Of a stretch of DNA of 48,150 bases, positions 22,020 to 32,486 are shown one piece after another. This stretch comes from Plantago elongata. Its lineage: Eukaryota; Streptophyta; Magnoliopsida; Lamiales; Plantaginaceae. Below the pieces are notes generated by a model. The model did no database searches, had not been told where the DNA came from, and saw only the letters and a program-made list of their open reading frames with translations. Within the stretch, counting starts at the first letter, position 1, and every line of letters starts with the position of its first letter. The translations under genes were made by a program, and so were the position numbers. Location: NCBI GenBank assembly GCA_036897095.1, contig JAYMSP010000535.1, positions 1-48,150 on the forward strand, written 5' to 3'.

Positions 22020-22648
22020 GATGGATGTTCAGTGTTCAGTTATGAATTTAATTGGAGTGAGTGTGTTTGGAAGAATTTGATTAATTGAGACGGTGGTGCT
22101 GTGGTCGTTATGCGGCGGCGTAGAGCGGTTTAGGGTTTATGATAGCGGCGGGAGCTGAGTGTTTTGTGGGACTGAAGATGGAAGGACTTGTTTTATATAA
22201 TCCTCGTTCCCATTTCAATTACAATGTCCCTTTTGGGTATGTATTGATTTAAAACCGACTAAAAAAGTATAAGATTTATAATGGTTCAATTTTAATTTTA
22301 CCTTTAAAAAATTATCATGATTTATCATTGATGCAATTCGATTGACATAATATTTTAATCGTAAAATTTATATGCACACATTTTTCACCTAAAGTTTTAA
22401 AATTAAATGACATCAAAATGTATAATGCAATGGCATCAAATTTAATTTAGTAAAAAATCGAACTGAGTATGAAAGTTCAAATATTAAATTATAATGTATT
22501 CAAGTTTAACGTTACTTTATACAATGGCTGCGACTATGAGCCTCCATTTGCAGACGGGTGGGGTGAAATTTCTATAGCTCCTTTTCAAAAAACCTGAGCC
22601 CGTTCTCAAGTCATATGGGAAGCTATGAGAAAGGAAAATAGATTAGGG
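22020..22648 (-). repeat. Duplicated helicase promoter region
   Basis: The stretch is homologous in the same orientation to 28326-28440 plus about 29055-29602, interrupted there by an insertion. Shared blocks include gagtgagtgtgtttgg, gagctgagtgttttgtggg, tcccatttcaattacaatg, cacatttttcacctaaa and ctgagcccgttctcaagtca. Divergence by eye is roughly 10-15 percent with indels. One telo box (TTAGGGTTT at 22130-22138) is present. The copy points toward the Rossmann-fold gene at 21156. Confidence 0.85.
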
Positions 22649-23654
22649 CCATGATTGTTATATCGATTGAGCGGTCATCTCCCAACTCAAATCGAACATT
22701 TTATACATAAAAAATTCAATTTTAATTGAATATGTTGTTCTTTTATAAATATATTTTTGTTGTTATGCAAAAAGAAAAAGGATTTAAGTGAAAAAATAAT
22801 GTTTTGACTCTACCTAAATACAAATGTTTGAAGTGTGTTCTATAATATTTACATTAATGTAAAGATTTTAAAATGATTTCTTTCAATTAATAAAAAATTC
22901 ATTATTCTTTAACGTTTTTAGATCAACACATAAAAACTAATTAAATTATATAGAAACATACTGAAACATGACTTTTAAAGAAAATATATATTTATATATG
23001 GGCTCTATATAAAATTCATAGCAAAGGTGCATCACTACCCTTTCAATTTTTTTTAATAAAATCATTTACACTCTACCATGTATCTTAATCATACTATAAT
23101 AATTATTATTAATTTTAATTTTCAGTGTTCATAGTATATATTTTTACTTCTCTGGTCAGAATTTACATTCACTTCGCAAGTTTCACCTCATCATTAAACT
23201 TGGACAAATGAAACGGTGTGATTGGTTATAAACTATAAATTACTTTCATGTGCTATTAATGTGGAATAAATTCATTAGCCTAAAATCAATTTTGAACATG
23301 CAATACATCAAATTGAAACTCTTACATAGTAACTTATAACTGTATATTCAGGTCACTTAATTAACGAATAATTAATAAGTGATCTCCTAATAAATATACA
23401 TCACAAAGGTATTATTAAGTTTAATACATTTTTCTTCATAATTTTCAATACTTCCTAATGATAAAGTTATTGCCGTGTAATAGGCTTCTCAGTTCTCGGT
23501 TTAATGTCGCAGGAAAGTCGCTCGATAATTCCACATATTTATTTATATAATGATCACTCTTCAACCCTGTTAGCACATGTTGAAGGGTACGTTTCACCTG
23601 ATTCATAGATGTTGGACTAAACTTACTATTCACAGCATATACAATCCTCTACGT

Positions 23655-23724
23655 CATTTATTTGTGAAATCTTCTATGGCAGCGTCAAACATTTATTTGT
23701 GAAATCTTCTATGGCACCGTCAGA
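23655..23724 (+). repeat. 35-bp tandem duplication
   Basis: The unit starting catttatttgtgaaatcttc and ending cgtca occurs twice in a row with one or two differences (ggcagcg versus ggcaccg). It is a local replication-slippage type duplication. Confidence 0.8.
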
Positions 23725-23822
23725 TTTATGTCATGTGTCCACCTTTGAAGTTAAATAAAATCTTTCCATTCATTTATATGGTTCTAATTAACTTAATTAA
23801 CGTGAAAAATGAATCAAAAAGC

Positions 23823-23908
23823 AAACGTGTGGAAGATAAATTTGTAGACTAATTTAACATACATAAACGTGTGGAAGATAAATTTGTAGACTAATTTTAA
23901 CATACATA
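23823..23908 (+). repeat. 42-bp tandem duplication
   Basis: The unit starting aaacgtgtggaagataaatt occurs twice with a 42-base period; the second copy has one extra T in the run before aacatacata. Each unit carries an ACGTG core. Confidence 0.8.
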
Positions 23909-24242
23909 GGGCTAATTAATTATGGTAAGTGATTTGTTTCGGCCATGTTGGATTTTGATAGGACAAAAGATTAATGATCATATATGACACTGATTCTGGT
24001 AGCACATCTGAGTTTGAACTTCAGAAAGCAGGGGAGTTTCTCAAGGCTTACTCCGACCCTTTTTGAAAATTGTGAGTTCAACTGTGACTAGTAAAGTAAA
24101 TATATTACAATAATTACTAGAACTAAGATTCAAAGTAAACCTGAATGTATGAGTTGCTATCAAAATTGTGCTTGCATAAATCTGCAAAGTGTGTTTCAGC
24201 ACAAATACAAATATGTAAGTAGATCTGAACCAAATTCAAAGT

Positions 24243-27200
24243 TTATCTCCTCTGCCTCTTAGAATTTTTCTGGCCATTCCCATTCCTTTCCTTCTTAAAT
24301 GATTTCCCCCCTTTATTACGACCCATAAAATTGCTCGTATCTTCCGCCCCCTCATCGTCCTCTCCCTTTCTCCTCTTTTTGAATCCAGATTCTTTAATTT
24401 TCTGCAGAATTAAAACAGAATGATTAATTCATTAAATATGATGCTGAGGAGACCCCATGCAAAAAGATACAAGAAACAAGCTGCTGAAGTGTCATCAAAA
24501 GAGCGGGACCTGTGACTTGTCAGTATAGTTGGATACAACTTACCATTTGAGCCAATCTTTTTGCCTCTGTAACACGTTCCAAATATTGTAAAACTTCTTC
24601 CTCCTCAGCAGAGTACTCAGGTAACTTTTTACCTAAACGAATAGAATGTCAGGCAAAAAAAAAAACAAGTTCTCCATGGGTGCAAGTTTTTACACTTACC
24701 GACGTGCTTCTCTATCTGTATGTACCACTCTAATTCATACTGATTGAAAATTGATATTGCAACACCTGAGCGTCCAGCTCGAGCAGTTCTTCCCACTCTG
24801 TGTATATAATCCTGTGAACCATTTCATAAGCCGATAAGCTTGAATACAAAATTGAGAAAAAGCAAGACTCTTTCACTTCTATACCCCAGGAGCAAAATTC
24901 TTTGTTTGGAACTTGACTACTTCATAACTAGCAAAGTTATGTTTAAGCAAACACAACTATTCCACATAAAGATCTAGTGGATATATTCCTCATAAAGCAG
25001 ATAAAAATCCTCATCCTCCGACAGTTTACCATCCTAATTCCTAAATATTTTCAAAGTCGAAAATGCATACACAGCAAGAGACTACTCACTCCTATGAAAA
25101 GGGAAGTGATTGAAACAGCACAGTAAAATAAACACTCGACCAAAATATACGTATATCATTTAGAGACATTAAAGCCCTGAATCAGATATAGGAGAATAGC
25201 TAGTTCCATTAGCAAATCACAAAGAACGAGACTTTACCTTAGGATTAGCGGGAACATCGTAGTTGATTACCATGTCCACTGATGGAATATCAAGTCCTCT
25301 ACTGGCAACATCTGTGCATATAAGAATATTGCATTCGCCAGCCTTGAATTTGTTCAAAGCTCCAAGTCTTTTTGTCTGGAAAGATGAACAACCATGATCA
25401 TCATATGAGAAATGTATCTTTAAAATTCAAGCACAAAACACATGAAGAGTTTTATATGCAGTCCACAGTTATTAAGAACAATACCTGGGTCATATGACCA
25501 TTAATTGGAATAGCGCTAAAGCCCAGATTCCGAAGAAGATGGGCCAAGAGAGTGGTAGCATCACAAGTTCGAGTGAAAACCATAGATGTACTACCCGACA
25601 TTTCACTCAATATATAAACAAGATAACAATCCTGGAAATCAAAGATAATAACACGAGTTAGATCAGGAAAGCGCCAGCATATATAAGTTGTTCGGTTTCC
25701 AGATAATCATAAATCCCAAGGAAAACGAGACTATATCTACACCAGTGCGTAATGGCAATTCAGCAACACGTGGAACTGCTGACAATTAAAAGTTATTCAA
25801 GTTAATCTCTCTAGTCATCGATACCATTCTCTTTTCTGTCCAATCAAGGTAGTTACCAACTTTGATCCTTCTGATCAAGTGATCATAGATATCATAGACC
25901 TTAATGATGTGTTTTAATAACATGAATGATGTGTGGATCATTTATGAGCAGAGGCATATATGTCCCTTAAAATGCCACAGCCCACAAGAAAGAAAAAGAA
26001 AGTCCAGTCACTGGATGTCACGACCTTGTGCTTTGCTGGAACAAAACGGTATTGTTGCTTCAGTGTATCGACGGTAGAATATTTACTTGCAACTTCAACC
26101 TGGAACCAGATACGAGAGGGTTAAAAAAAGTTTTTGGTAAAACTTATGACATGACGGGCAAACACAAAATCATCATACCTTAACAGGATTTTTTAGGCAA
26201 GCTCGCTGCAGCTTTTTCACCTGTATGATTGTCAGGGGCAATAGAATGTAAATCCAAACATTTCAATAAGAGTTTTGTACTTATAAGCAACTATCAGGCC
26301 TATAAGACTACAGAGACACTGAACCTTAACCTTATATCTGAATCACATTTGCAACTTTACTTTGGTTAAGTACACTAGTAATAACAAGAAAGTCACGGCG
26401 TCCAGCCTTACGATCCTTAGCTCGAATAACATATGATAAATCAGGAAACGGTTTCATTACACGAGGACTATTTATCAACTAGTAGGCACATAGATCACTA
26501 CAACTCAAAACTAAAACTGCAATAACCTCATGTTTTCACTACTATGTTGTAATCTGTAAAATGTAAACTTTAAATTTTTAATTGTGTTTTCTTCTCGTTT
26601 TGAACTCCCTTGGCTTTCAAGTAAAAAAATAAGATAGCTAGTATATGAGCTTGTATAGTGAACCATGATGTAGCACTGTCATGTTATTTCCTGGGTACTA
26701 ATTATTCGAAACTGTGTACTTGAGGATTCATCTTTTGTCATCTTAGGTAATTTGTTGAGGGGATTTCTTCTAAATGCACCCATAGAAATGAAACATCCCT
26801 GTATTTTGGGGCAGACAAAAAAAGACTACGTTCCTATCATTTTGGAACGGAGGAAGTTAGGATTTGCTTGTTTTTAGCTACTCGACTTTGGATTCTTTAG
26901 TGATTGTTACTTTTAAATTTCATAAAACTTTCAGGCTGTTAAGTTCTTACTACATCCTCTATTCGACATAAGATAAGCAAACAACATCGTGAACTCTTAC
27001 AAGAAAGTGAAATTTTACAGTTAAGAGATTTAAATCCAATAGTGTTAACTCATTATTTTTTTTAAGCAACCACTCCGCAAGCATGCCTTCTTAGTTTTCC
27101 ATGACATCAACATGTCCATGCAATTTTAGCAACTACCATAGGACATTGGATACCAATAGGAGTAGGTATACAACACCATGTAAAAGATGTTAGCAGACAA

Positions 27201-28325
27201 AATACTGTGGACTTTGGTGAAAGATATGGATTGACAGAAATAACAGAATGCGGAGAACCCAAGTAACTTTCGCATTTCAGTGAAGATGTTATTGTTGGAC
27301 ACAAACACATACCTTTCGAGTCATTGTTGCAGAAAATAGATATGTTCTTCTATCCTGAGGAATAACATTCAGTATTTCATCAATTGCCTTCTCAAACTCC
27401 TCATTCAGTAATCTATCAGCCTCATCCAGCACCTGATTTCATTTTCATATCAGTTACAACAAAGTAAACAAAAGACAACCTCTAGAATGAAAAGATTCAG
27501 TAATGTCTAGGAAGCATAAATAAAGACTCTTACTAAGTATTTTAATGTCCGCAGAGAAAAGCCTTTGGTATTGGTAAGATGATCAACAAGACGGCCAGGT
27601 GTTGCCACCTAATAGAGATAAGGCAATATACAATCACTAACAAAAGAAACACCAACAAAGCTCATGAAAAATCAAAAACAAATAGAAGTTCATACCAATA
27701 TTTGAACTTCAATTAAGCAAAAACGAATTCATCATGTTTACGAGATCATTGCACATATATATATATAATGGGATTACAAATAAAGATACTGACAATAATG
27801 TGTGGCCGTTTTCCAAGATTAATAGTCTGCTGCACCATATCCACACCTCCAACGAGCTGCAAAACGAACAGAAACAACACTTATCATCATATTCCAAACC
27901 AACAAACTAACATAGCCAAACCAATAACACACAAGCTATTTGATAAAACTAATCAAGCAGCTATTTGATAAAACTAATCAAGCAGCCCAGCATACCACTG
28001 CGCATCTGACTCCAATACCAGACCCCAAAGCTGCAAACTGCTCCGAAATCTGAATCGCAAGCTCACGCGTGGGAGCAAGCACACAAGCGAAAAACGCCTT
28101 TGGAGTGTCCAAAAGCGACTGGAGAATGGGAATTGCAAATGCTCCGGTTTTTCCAGAACCGGTTTGAGCAAGAGCGATGATGTCGTTTCCTTGCAAGGCG
28201 AGTGGTATAGCCTCCAATTGAATGTTGGTAGGGTTTTTCCATCCGAGACTATCGCAAGCTTCAGCTAATTGCTCGTTTACACCGATGTCTTTAAAGGATC
28301 TGATTTCTTGCTTCTCTTCCTCCAT
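24243..28325 (-). CDS. RH10: DEAD-box ATP-dependent RNA helicase, RRP3/DDX47 (RH10) type
   Basis: Eleven exons: 27996-28325, 27794-27856, 27534-27608, 27313-27432, 26179-26220, 26025-26099, 25485-25631, 25238-25375, 24700-24811, 24544-24632 and 24243-24401. Together they total 1350 nt, giving 449 aa. All helicase motifs are intact: Q motif (F11 to Q36), motif I AQTGSGKT (53-60), PTRELA, TPGR, DEAD (159-162), SAT (190-192), [12 protein letters not shown] and [11 protein letters not shown] (334-344). The tail is lysine/arginine-rich and basic, suiting a nucleolar protein. Rrp3 in yeast and DDX47 in humans act in 18S rRNA maturation; in Arabidopsis this is RH10. Exon 1 is partly duplicated at 21901-22019. 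Telo boxes in the upstream region fit a ribosome-biogenesis gene. Confidence 0.95.
27936..27985 (+). repeat. 25-bp tandem duplication inside helicase intron 1
   Basis: A 25-base unit beginning ctatttgataaaactaatca and ending agcag occurs twice, exactly, 11 bases from the exon 1 donor. It is a recent slippage duplication; the donor itself is unaffected. Confidence 0.85.
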
Positions 28326-28437
28326 GATGGCTGTTCAGTTACGAATTTGATTGGAGTGAGTGTGTTTGGGAGAATTTGATTAATTGAGACGGTGGTGTCG
28401 CGGTCGTTATGCCGTAGAGGGTTTATGATAGCGGCGG

Positions 28438-28996
28438 CCAGCACTAGATATAGAATTCTTAAGTGCTTATTAAAAAAAGAAATCGCTGCCTTGTAGTTAA
28501 GAGGTAAAGAGGACTTTGTAGGCTAGTATTTCTTCTTAAGCAATACATATTTAAGTAGACAAGTATCTCCTAGGAAAAGTATGAGTTCCTTGGGCTTGTA
28601 CTTAGAAAGCCTGCATCAAGGTGTCAAACGGGCCCATAAGCATTGAGAGAGAGTTTGATAGCAAAGCCGGATAATAGCTACTTATGTTGAAAATGCAAAC
28701 GTCTTAAAATAGATATTTATAGGAAAGAAAGAGATGTTACTACTCCTTTTACGTAAAATTTGTCTTAATAAGAATGTGTTTCCCTTTAGCTTGGTTATTA
28801 TATTTAGGTGCAAGATTACTAAGGAACTGCTTTGTTGCTTAAAGACCCTCCTCATATAATAAAGTGTTAAGGAAGATACCATTTCTTCTATTAGGAATAA
28901 CATATTACTAGAATAGAATATATTTTATAGTAAGCTAAGTACCTCCTTTTCTTCTTTCTCCTTTAACAAGCAATTACTCTAGAATATATTACAACA
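28438..28996. mobile_element. Insertion of about 560 bp in the helicase upstream region, possibly LTR-derived
   Basis: This block is absent from the duplicate of the region (22020-22648), where the sequences on its two sides adjoin, so it was inserted after the duplication or lost from the copy. On the - strand it starts tgttgtaatatattctagag and contains a TATA-like tataaatatc, which recalls a Copia LTR. I cannot define its far end or a target duplication because the flanks are themselves repetitive. It has no coding capacity. Confidence 0.4.
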
Positions 28997-29141
28997 GTTT
29001 AGGGTTTACGAGTGGCAGGAACTGAGTGTTTTGTGGGCGGTGTAGAGCGGTTTAGGGTTTATCAGTGGCGGGAGCTGAGTGTTTTGTGGGAAACAGTTTA
29101 GGGTTTACGAGTGGCGGGAACTGAGTGTTTTGTGGGAAACT
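28997..29141 (-). repeat. Three tandem units carrying telo boxes upstream of the helicase
   Basis: Three imperfect units begin at about 28997, 29050 and 29096. Each has gtttagggttt, then agtggc, then a stretch like actgagtgttttgtggg. Spacing is about 53 and 46 bases. Read on the gene strand each contains AAACCCTAA, the telo box found in promoters of plant ribosomal-protein and ribosome-biogenesis genes. Telo boxes are at 28999-29007, 29052-29060 and 29098-29106. The duplicate at 22 kb has a single unit. Confidence 0.8.
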
Positions 29142-30080
29142 GAAAGATGGAAGGACTTGTCTTATATAGTAATCCTCGTTCCCATTTCAATTACAATGCC
29201 CTTTTTGGGTATACGTATTGATTTAAAACCGAGTAAGAAAGTATAAAATTTATAATAGTTCAATCTTAATTCTATCTTCAAAAAATTATCTTGGTGTAAT
29301 TACAATTGATATAATATTTTAATTGTAAAATTCATATGTACACATTTTTCACCTAAAATTTTAAAATTAAATAAAATTAAAATGTATAATGCAATTGCAT
29401 CAGATTTAATTTAGTTGAAGAATCGCACTGAGTATGAAAGTTTAAGTAATAAATTATAATGTATTCAAGTTTGATGGCACTTTATAGAAAGATTGCGACT
29501 ATGAGACTCCATTTGCAGACGGATAGGGTGAAATTTCTAGAGCTATTTTAAAAGAACCCTGAGCCCGTTCTCAAGTCATATGAGAAAGGAAAATAGATTA
29601 GGACATCTCAATATCTCATCCGTTAGAGTTAGTTGCGTCAGATATACTCTATAGATTCTGATTCGATGTTACAGCCTTACAGGCTTCATTTAATTACTAA
29701 TTTAGTTCTAAAATTTGGCGAAATGCGTTCATTAATTTTTTTCTTTTCTGAAAGGTGGAATATCCATTACTAGCATAGCATGTTCTAACGCTGCCTGCTG
29801 CTCCATATGGAACTTACCCTACACACGTGAACTGAACTTCAGGACAGAAATCTGGATGCTTCAAATAACATTGTACATGCTGCTGTTATATATAGTATTT
29901 CCGCCTGCTTGAAATGCCTGTCTGTAACTTGATCGGATGCAAATTGAGAAGTATCAGTTGACTCACTGCTCCATGAATCACTTGTTACACATACAAGTTA
30001 CAAATGAGCATTCGTACATTTTATACATTCACTAACACTATCTGCAAACACAATCTCAGGACCGGAAAAGGTGAAGTTCA
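29142..30080. other. Spacer between the helicase promoter and the TLP18.3 3' end
   Basis: Positions 29142-29602 are the outer half of the helicase upstream block, homologous to 22180-22648. From 29603 to about 29900 there is no recognisable content. The piece just before 30088 is probably the TLP18.3 3'UTR. Confidence 0.5.
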
Positions 30081-30087
30081 TGACATC

Positions 30088-31970
30088 TCATTTCCTGGAG
30101 ACATACGCATAGTATTGCGCCATAGGAACAACAAAAGCAATGACCAACAAACCTCCAACTAGAGTAGTGAATTGACCACGCTTCTCATCTGTCTCTTCCT
30201 TGGATTTAAAGTTGGATTCTCTTTTGTATTCTTTAGATTGAGGACCACCTGTATCAGGAAGCCCATCCACTGATGCCACTAGACGTTTCGCAGCACTGTA
30301 TACTGCTTCATTGTACTTCTCCTCTGTAGCTAACACTGCAGTATAAACGAGCAAGTCATTAAAAATTCCAATAGGTCGAAAACACATCAGAGTCCTTAAA
30401 CTTGAGGTGCTACAGAAACACACACGAAATATTCTTCGAGCAGAAACATATCAGCCAAGCTCAGCATTGGTTTTTAACATTACCACTTCCTAACGAGGAA
30501 AACTAGACTTCTTTATCATATTGTTTTGATAGATTTAGATTTTGTGTATTTACTCAGAATTTCCTTTGGAAAATCATCCCAACCGAGACGTCACTTTACT
30601 CATGAAATCACACTTTATTCACATATCCTGAACTACAATATATGACTGTTTATTGCTTGAAATGTATCAGTAAGTTCAATTCTAACCCAATACTCTGCTT
30701 ACAGTAACTGTAATAAAACACAATGATAAATGATTATAAAATATAATGTCATTCATGCAAATCAAATCTTAAAACATACCTGGTAGATTTTCTGATACAG
30801 TAGCATCAAGAATAGTATCACCAACAGCCTTCACAAATTCAGGACCACCGGTAACTGCACCTTCCTTTTGGCTGGTAACAAGCACGACTATCCCTTTGTT
30901 GTTTCCTTCCTCTATTGTCGGATACCATTTTTCTAGTACTTGATCAGCATACTCAAATGCATCTGCTTTGCTCTTTAAGCAAAAATATTGATAAGTAAGA
31001 ACACAATCAGCCAAGTCATACATGACACCTGTTTCTTGCATATATTGTCCATGCTAAGTTGTTAACACCAAGAACTACATGTTCATTCATAATTCTGAAA
31101 ATTATATTGCATTTGACAAACAATGCAAATGTTCTTTAGCTGATTCACAGAGCAATAAGGACTGACATGTGTAATGTATTCTATTCTTGAAATGGCATGC
31201 ATCACATATTTACTAGCCCCTTTCTTCTCCTGATAACGAGTGAAATGTAACCATACCAGACTTGCCGATAGTAATATAGGGATTTACTTATGATCAGGCT
31301 TGGCGAACACTAACGAGTGACAACGAATCTATATATCAATTCTATTTAGGCTTTTGATATTTCCTGAATACACAACCAGAGATAAACCAATTACACCAGT
31401 AGGCCTCTTTCACATTTTATCATACTACATCTTCTGCACACTCTACATACTATAACTCAAATAATTGCTAAGTTCCACTGCACAAGTTTCAAATGCTCAA
31501 GTAAATTTTTTAAAAAATGATCAAACATAAAGCGAAACAACCGACATTTCACTTACAGTGAGCTTGCGGACAGTGACAATATTTATATGATACCCCTTCC
31601 TCGACTCCAAATCCGACAACAACCTCTTCAAATCAGACCTCGTGATACGGCTAAGCACGCCAGCATCATCAACTACGTATGTATCGGTGGGAGGGCCATT
31701 GTTGAGAACATCGAATTCCGAAGCCAATGCAGAGTCTGCCAGAACAGGGCAAGCAAAATTAATTGCCAGAGAGATGGCAAGTGCTGCTAGACCTTGCTGC
31801 ACGTGAGAAATCCAGGTTTTCGGCTTTTCATCGTAAGATTGTTTAGCAGGTTGGGTTCTGAGGGTGCAGCAGATGGGCTTGAGCCTGTAAACTGGTTTGG
31901 GATTGAGGGAAGGAAAAAGAGAGGTTTTGACTATAGGACAGAAGGAGTGAGGAGACAGAATAGTTTCCAT
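30088..31970 (-). CDS. TLP18.3: Thylakoid lumen protein TLP18.3 (TPM domain)
   Basis: Three exons on the - strand: 31557-31970, 30780-30972 and 30088-30335. They total 855 nt, giving 284 aa, essentially the length of Arabidopsis TLP18.3 (At1g54780, recalled as 285 aa). A bipartite targeting sequence is visible: a Ser/Arg-rich transit peptide, then a hydrophobic lumen signal (about residues 57-83) ending near ADSALAS. The TPM domain follows, with YVVDDAGVLSR, TVRKLTSKADAFEYADQVLEKW, NKGIVVLVTSQKEGAVTGG and ILDATVSENLPVLATEEKYNEA. A C-terminal transmembrane helix (GGLLVIAFVVPMAQYYAY) anchors it to the thylakoid. Known role: photosystem II repair and dimer stability; acid phosphatase activity has been reported for it. 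Confidence 0.94.
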
Positions 31971-32486
31971 TGGAAGGTGTTGTTGACAGTTCCAAAATCA
32001 AGAACTGTGAGTTTGTGTCATGTGAGAAAGAAAGAAAGACATGAGATTGATCACTGAGGAAGTAGTAGTAGTAGTTTTTCTGGTTCTGTTTGGTTCATGT
32101 GTTTTTTGGATAATTTGTTTTGGATGGTTGGCTGGATTTTGGGGATGGATAATGTGATGGTGGGGTCACTTTTGGACTTTCCTAAAGAATAAAGGTAAAA
32201 CATTGCATTTCATCACAAGAAGTTGAAATCTTGTGGATGTTCTGAATTTTTCTGGTGATGGAATTGGTAAAAGTTCCAGAGGAAAAGAAAAATCTTGTGG
32301 TAAATGAAGGCACAAATCAAGATGCACAAATCTCATTCTATATAAAAGCCTTATATTCATGCAAGAATTTTTACATGTATATCTTGTACATAATACACAG
32401 GAAATAGAAGCATCTAAAAACATCACACAGGCAACACCAAATTATAGAAAACCTATGAGTCATCAACTGAAAAGCAGTACGGAAAT

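Larger units (their letters stand above)
22650..24230. other. Spacer between the duplicated block and the helicase 3' end
   Basis: AT-rich DNA with no recognised gene. It holds two short tandem duplications (23655-23724 and 23823-23908). The rightmost part before 24243 is probably the helicase 3'UTR. A 62-codon - strand frame at 23445-23633 has no recognisable relatives. Confidence 0.45.

Noticed and set aside
28431..28996. 5-bp target duplication TAAAC around the helicase upstream insertion
   Set aside because: TAAAC does flank the block on both sides, but it is part of the telo-box repeat AAACCCTAAAC present in several copies here, so the match is not evidence of insertion.
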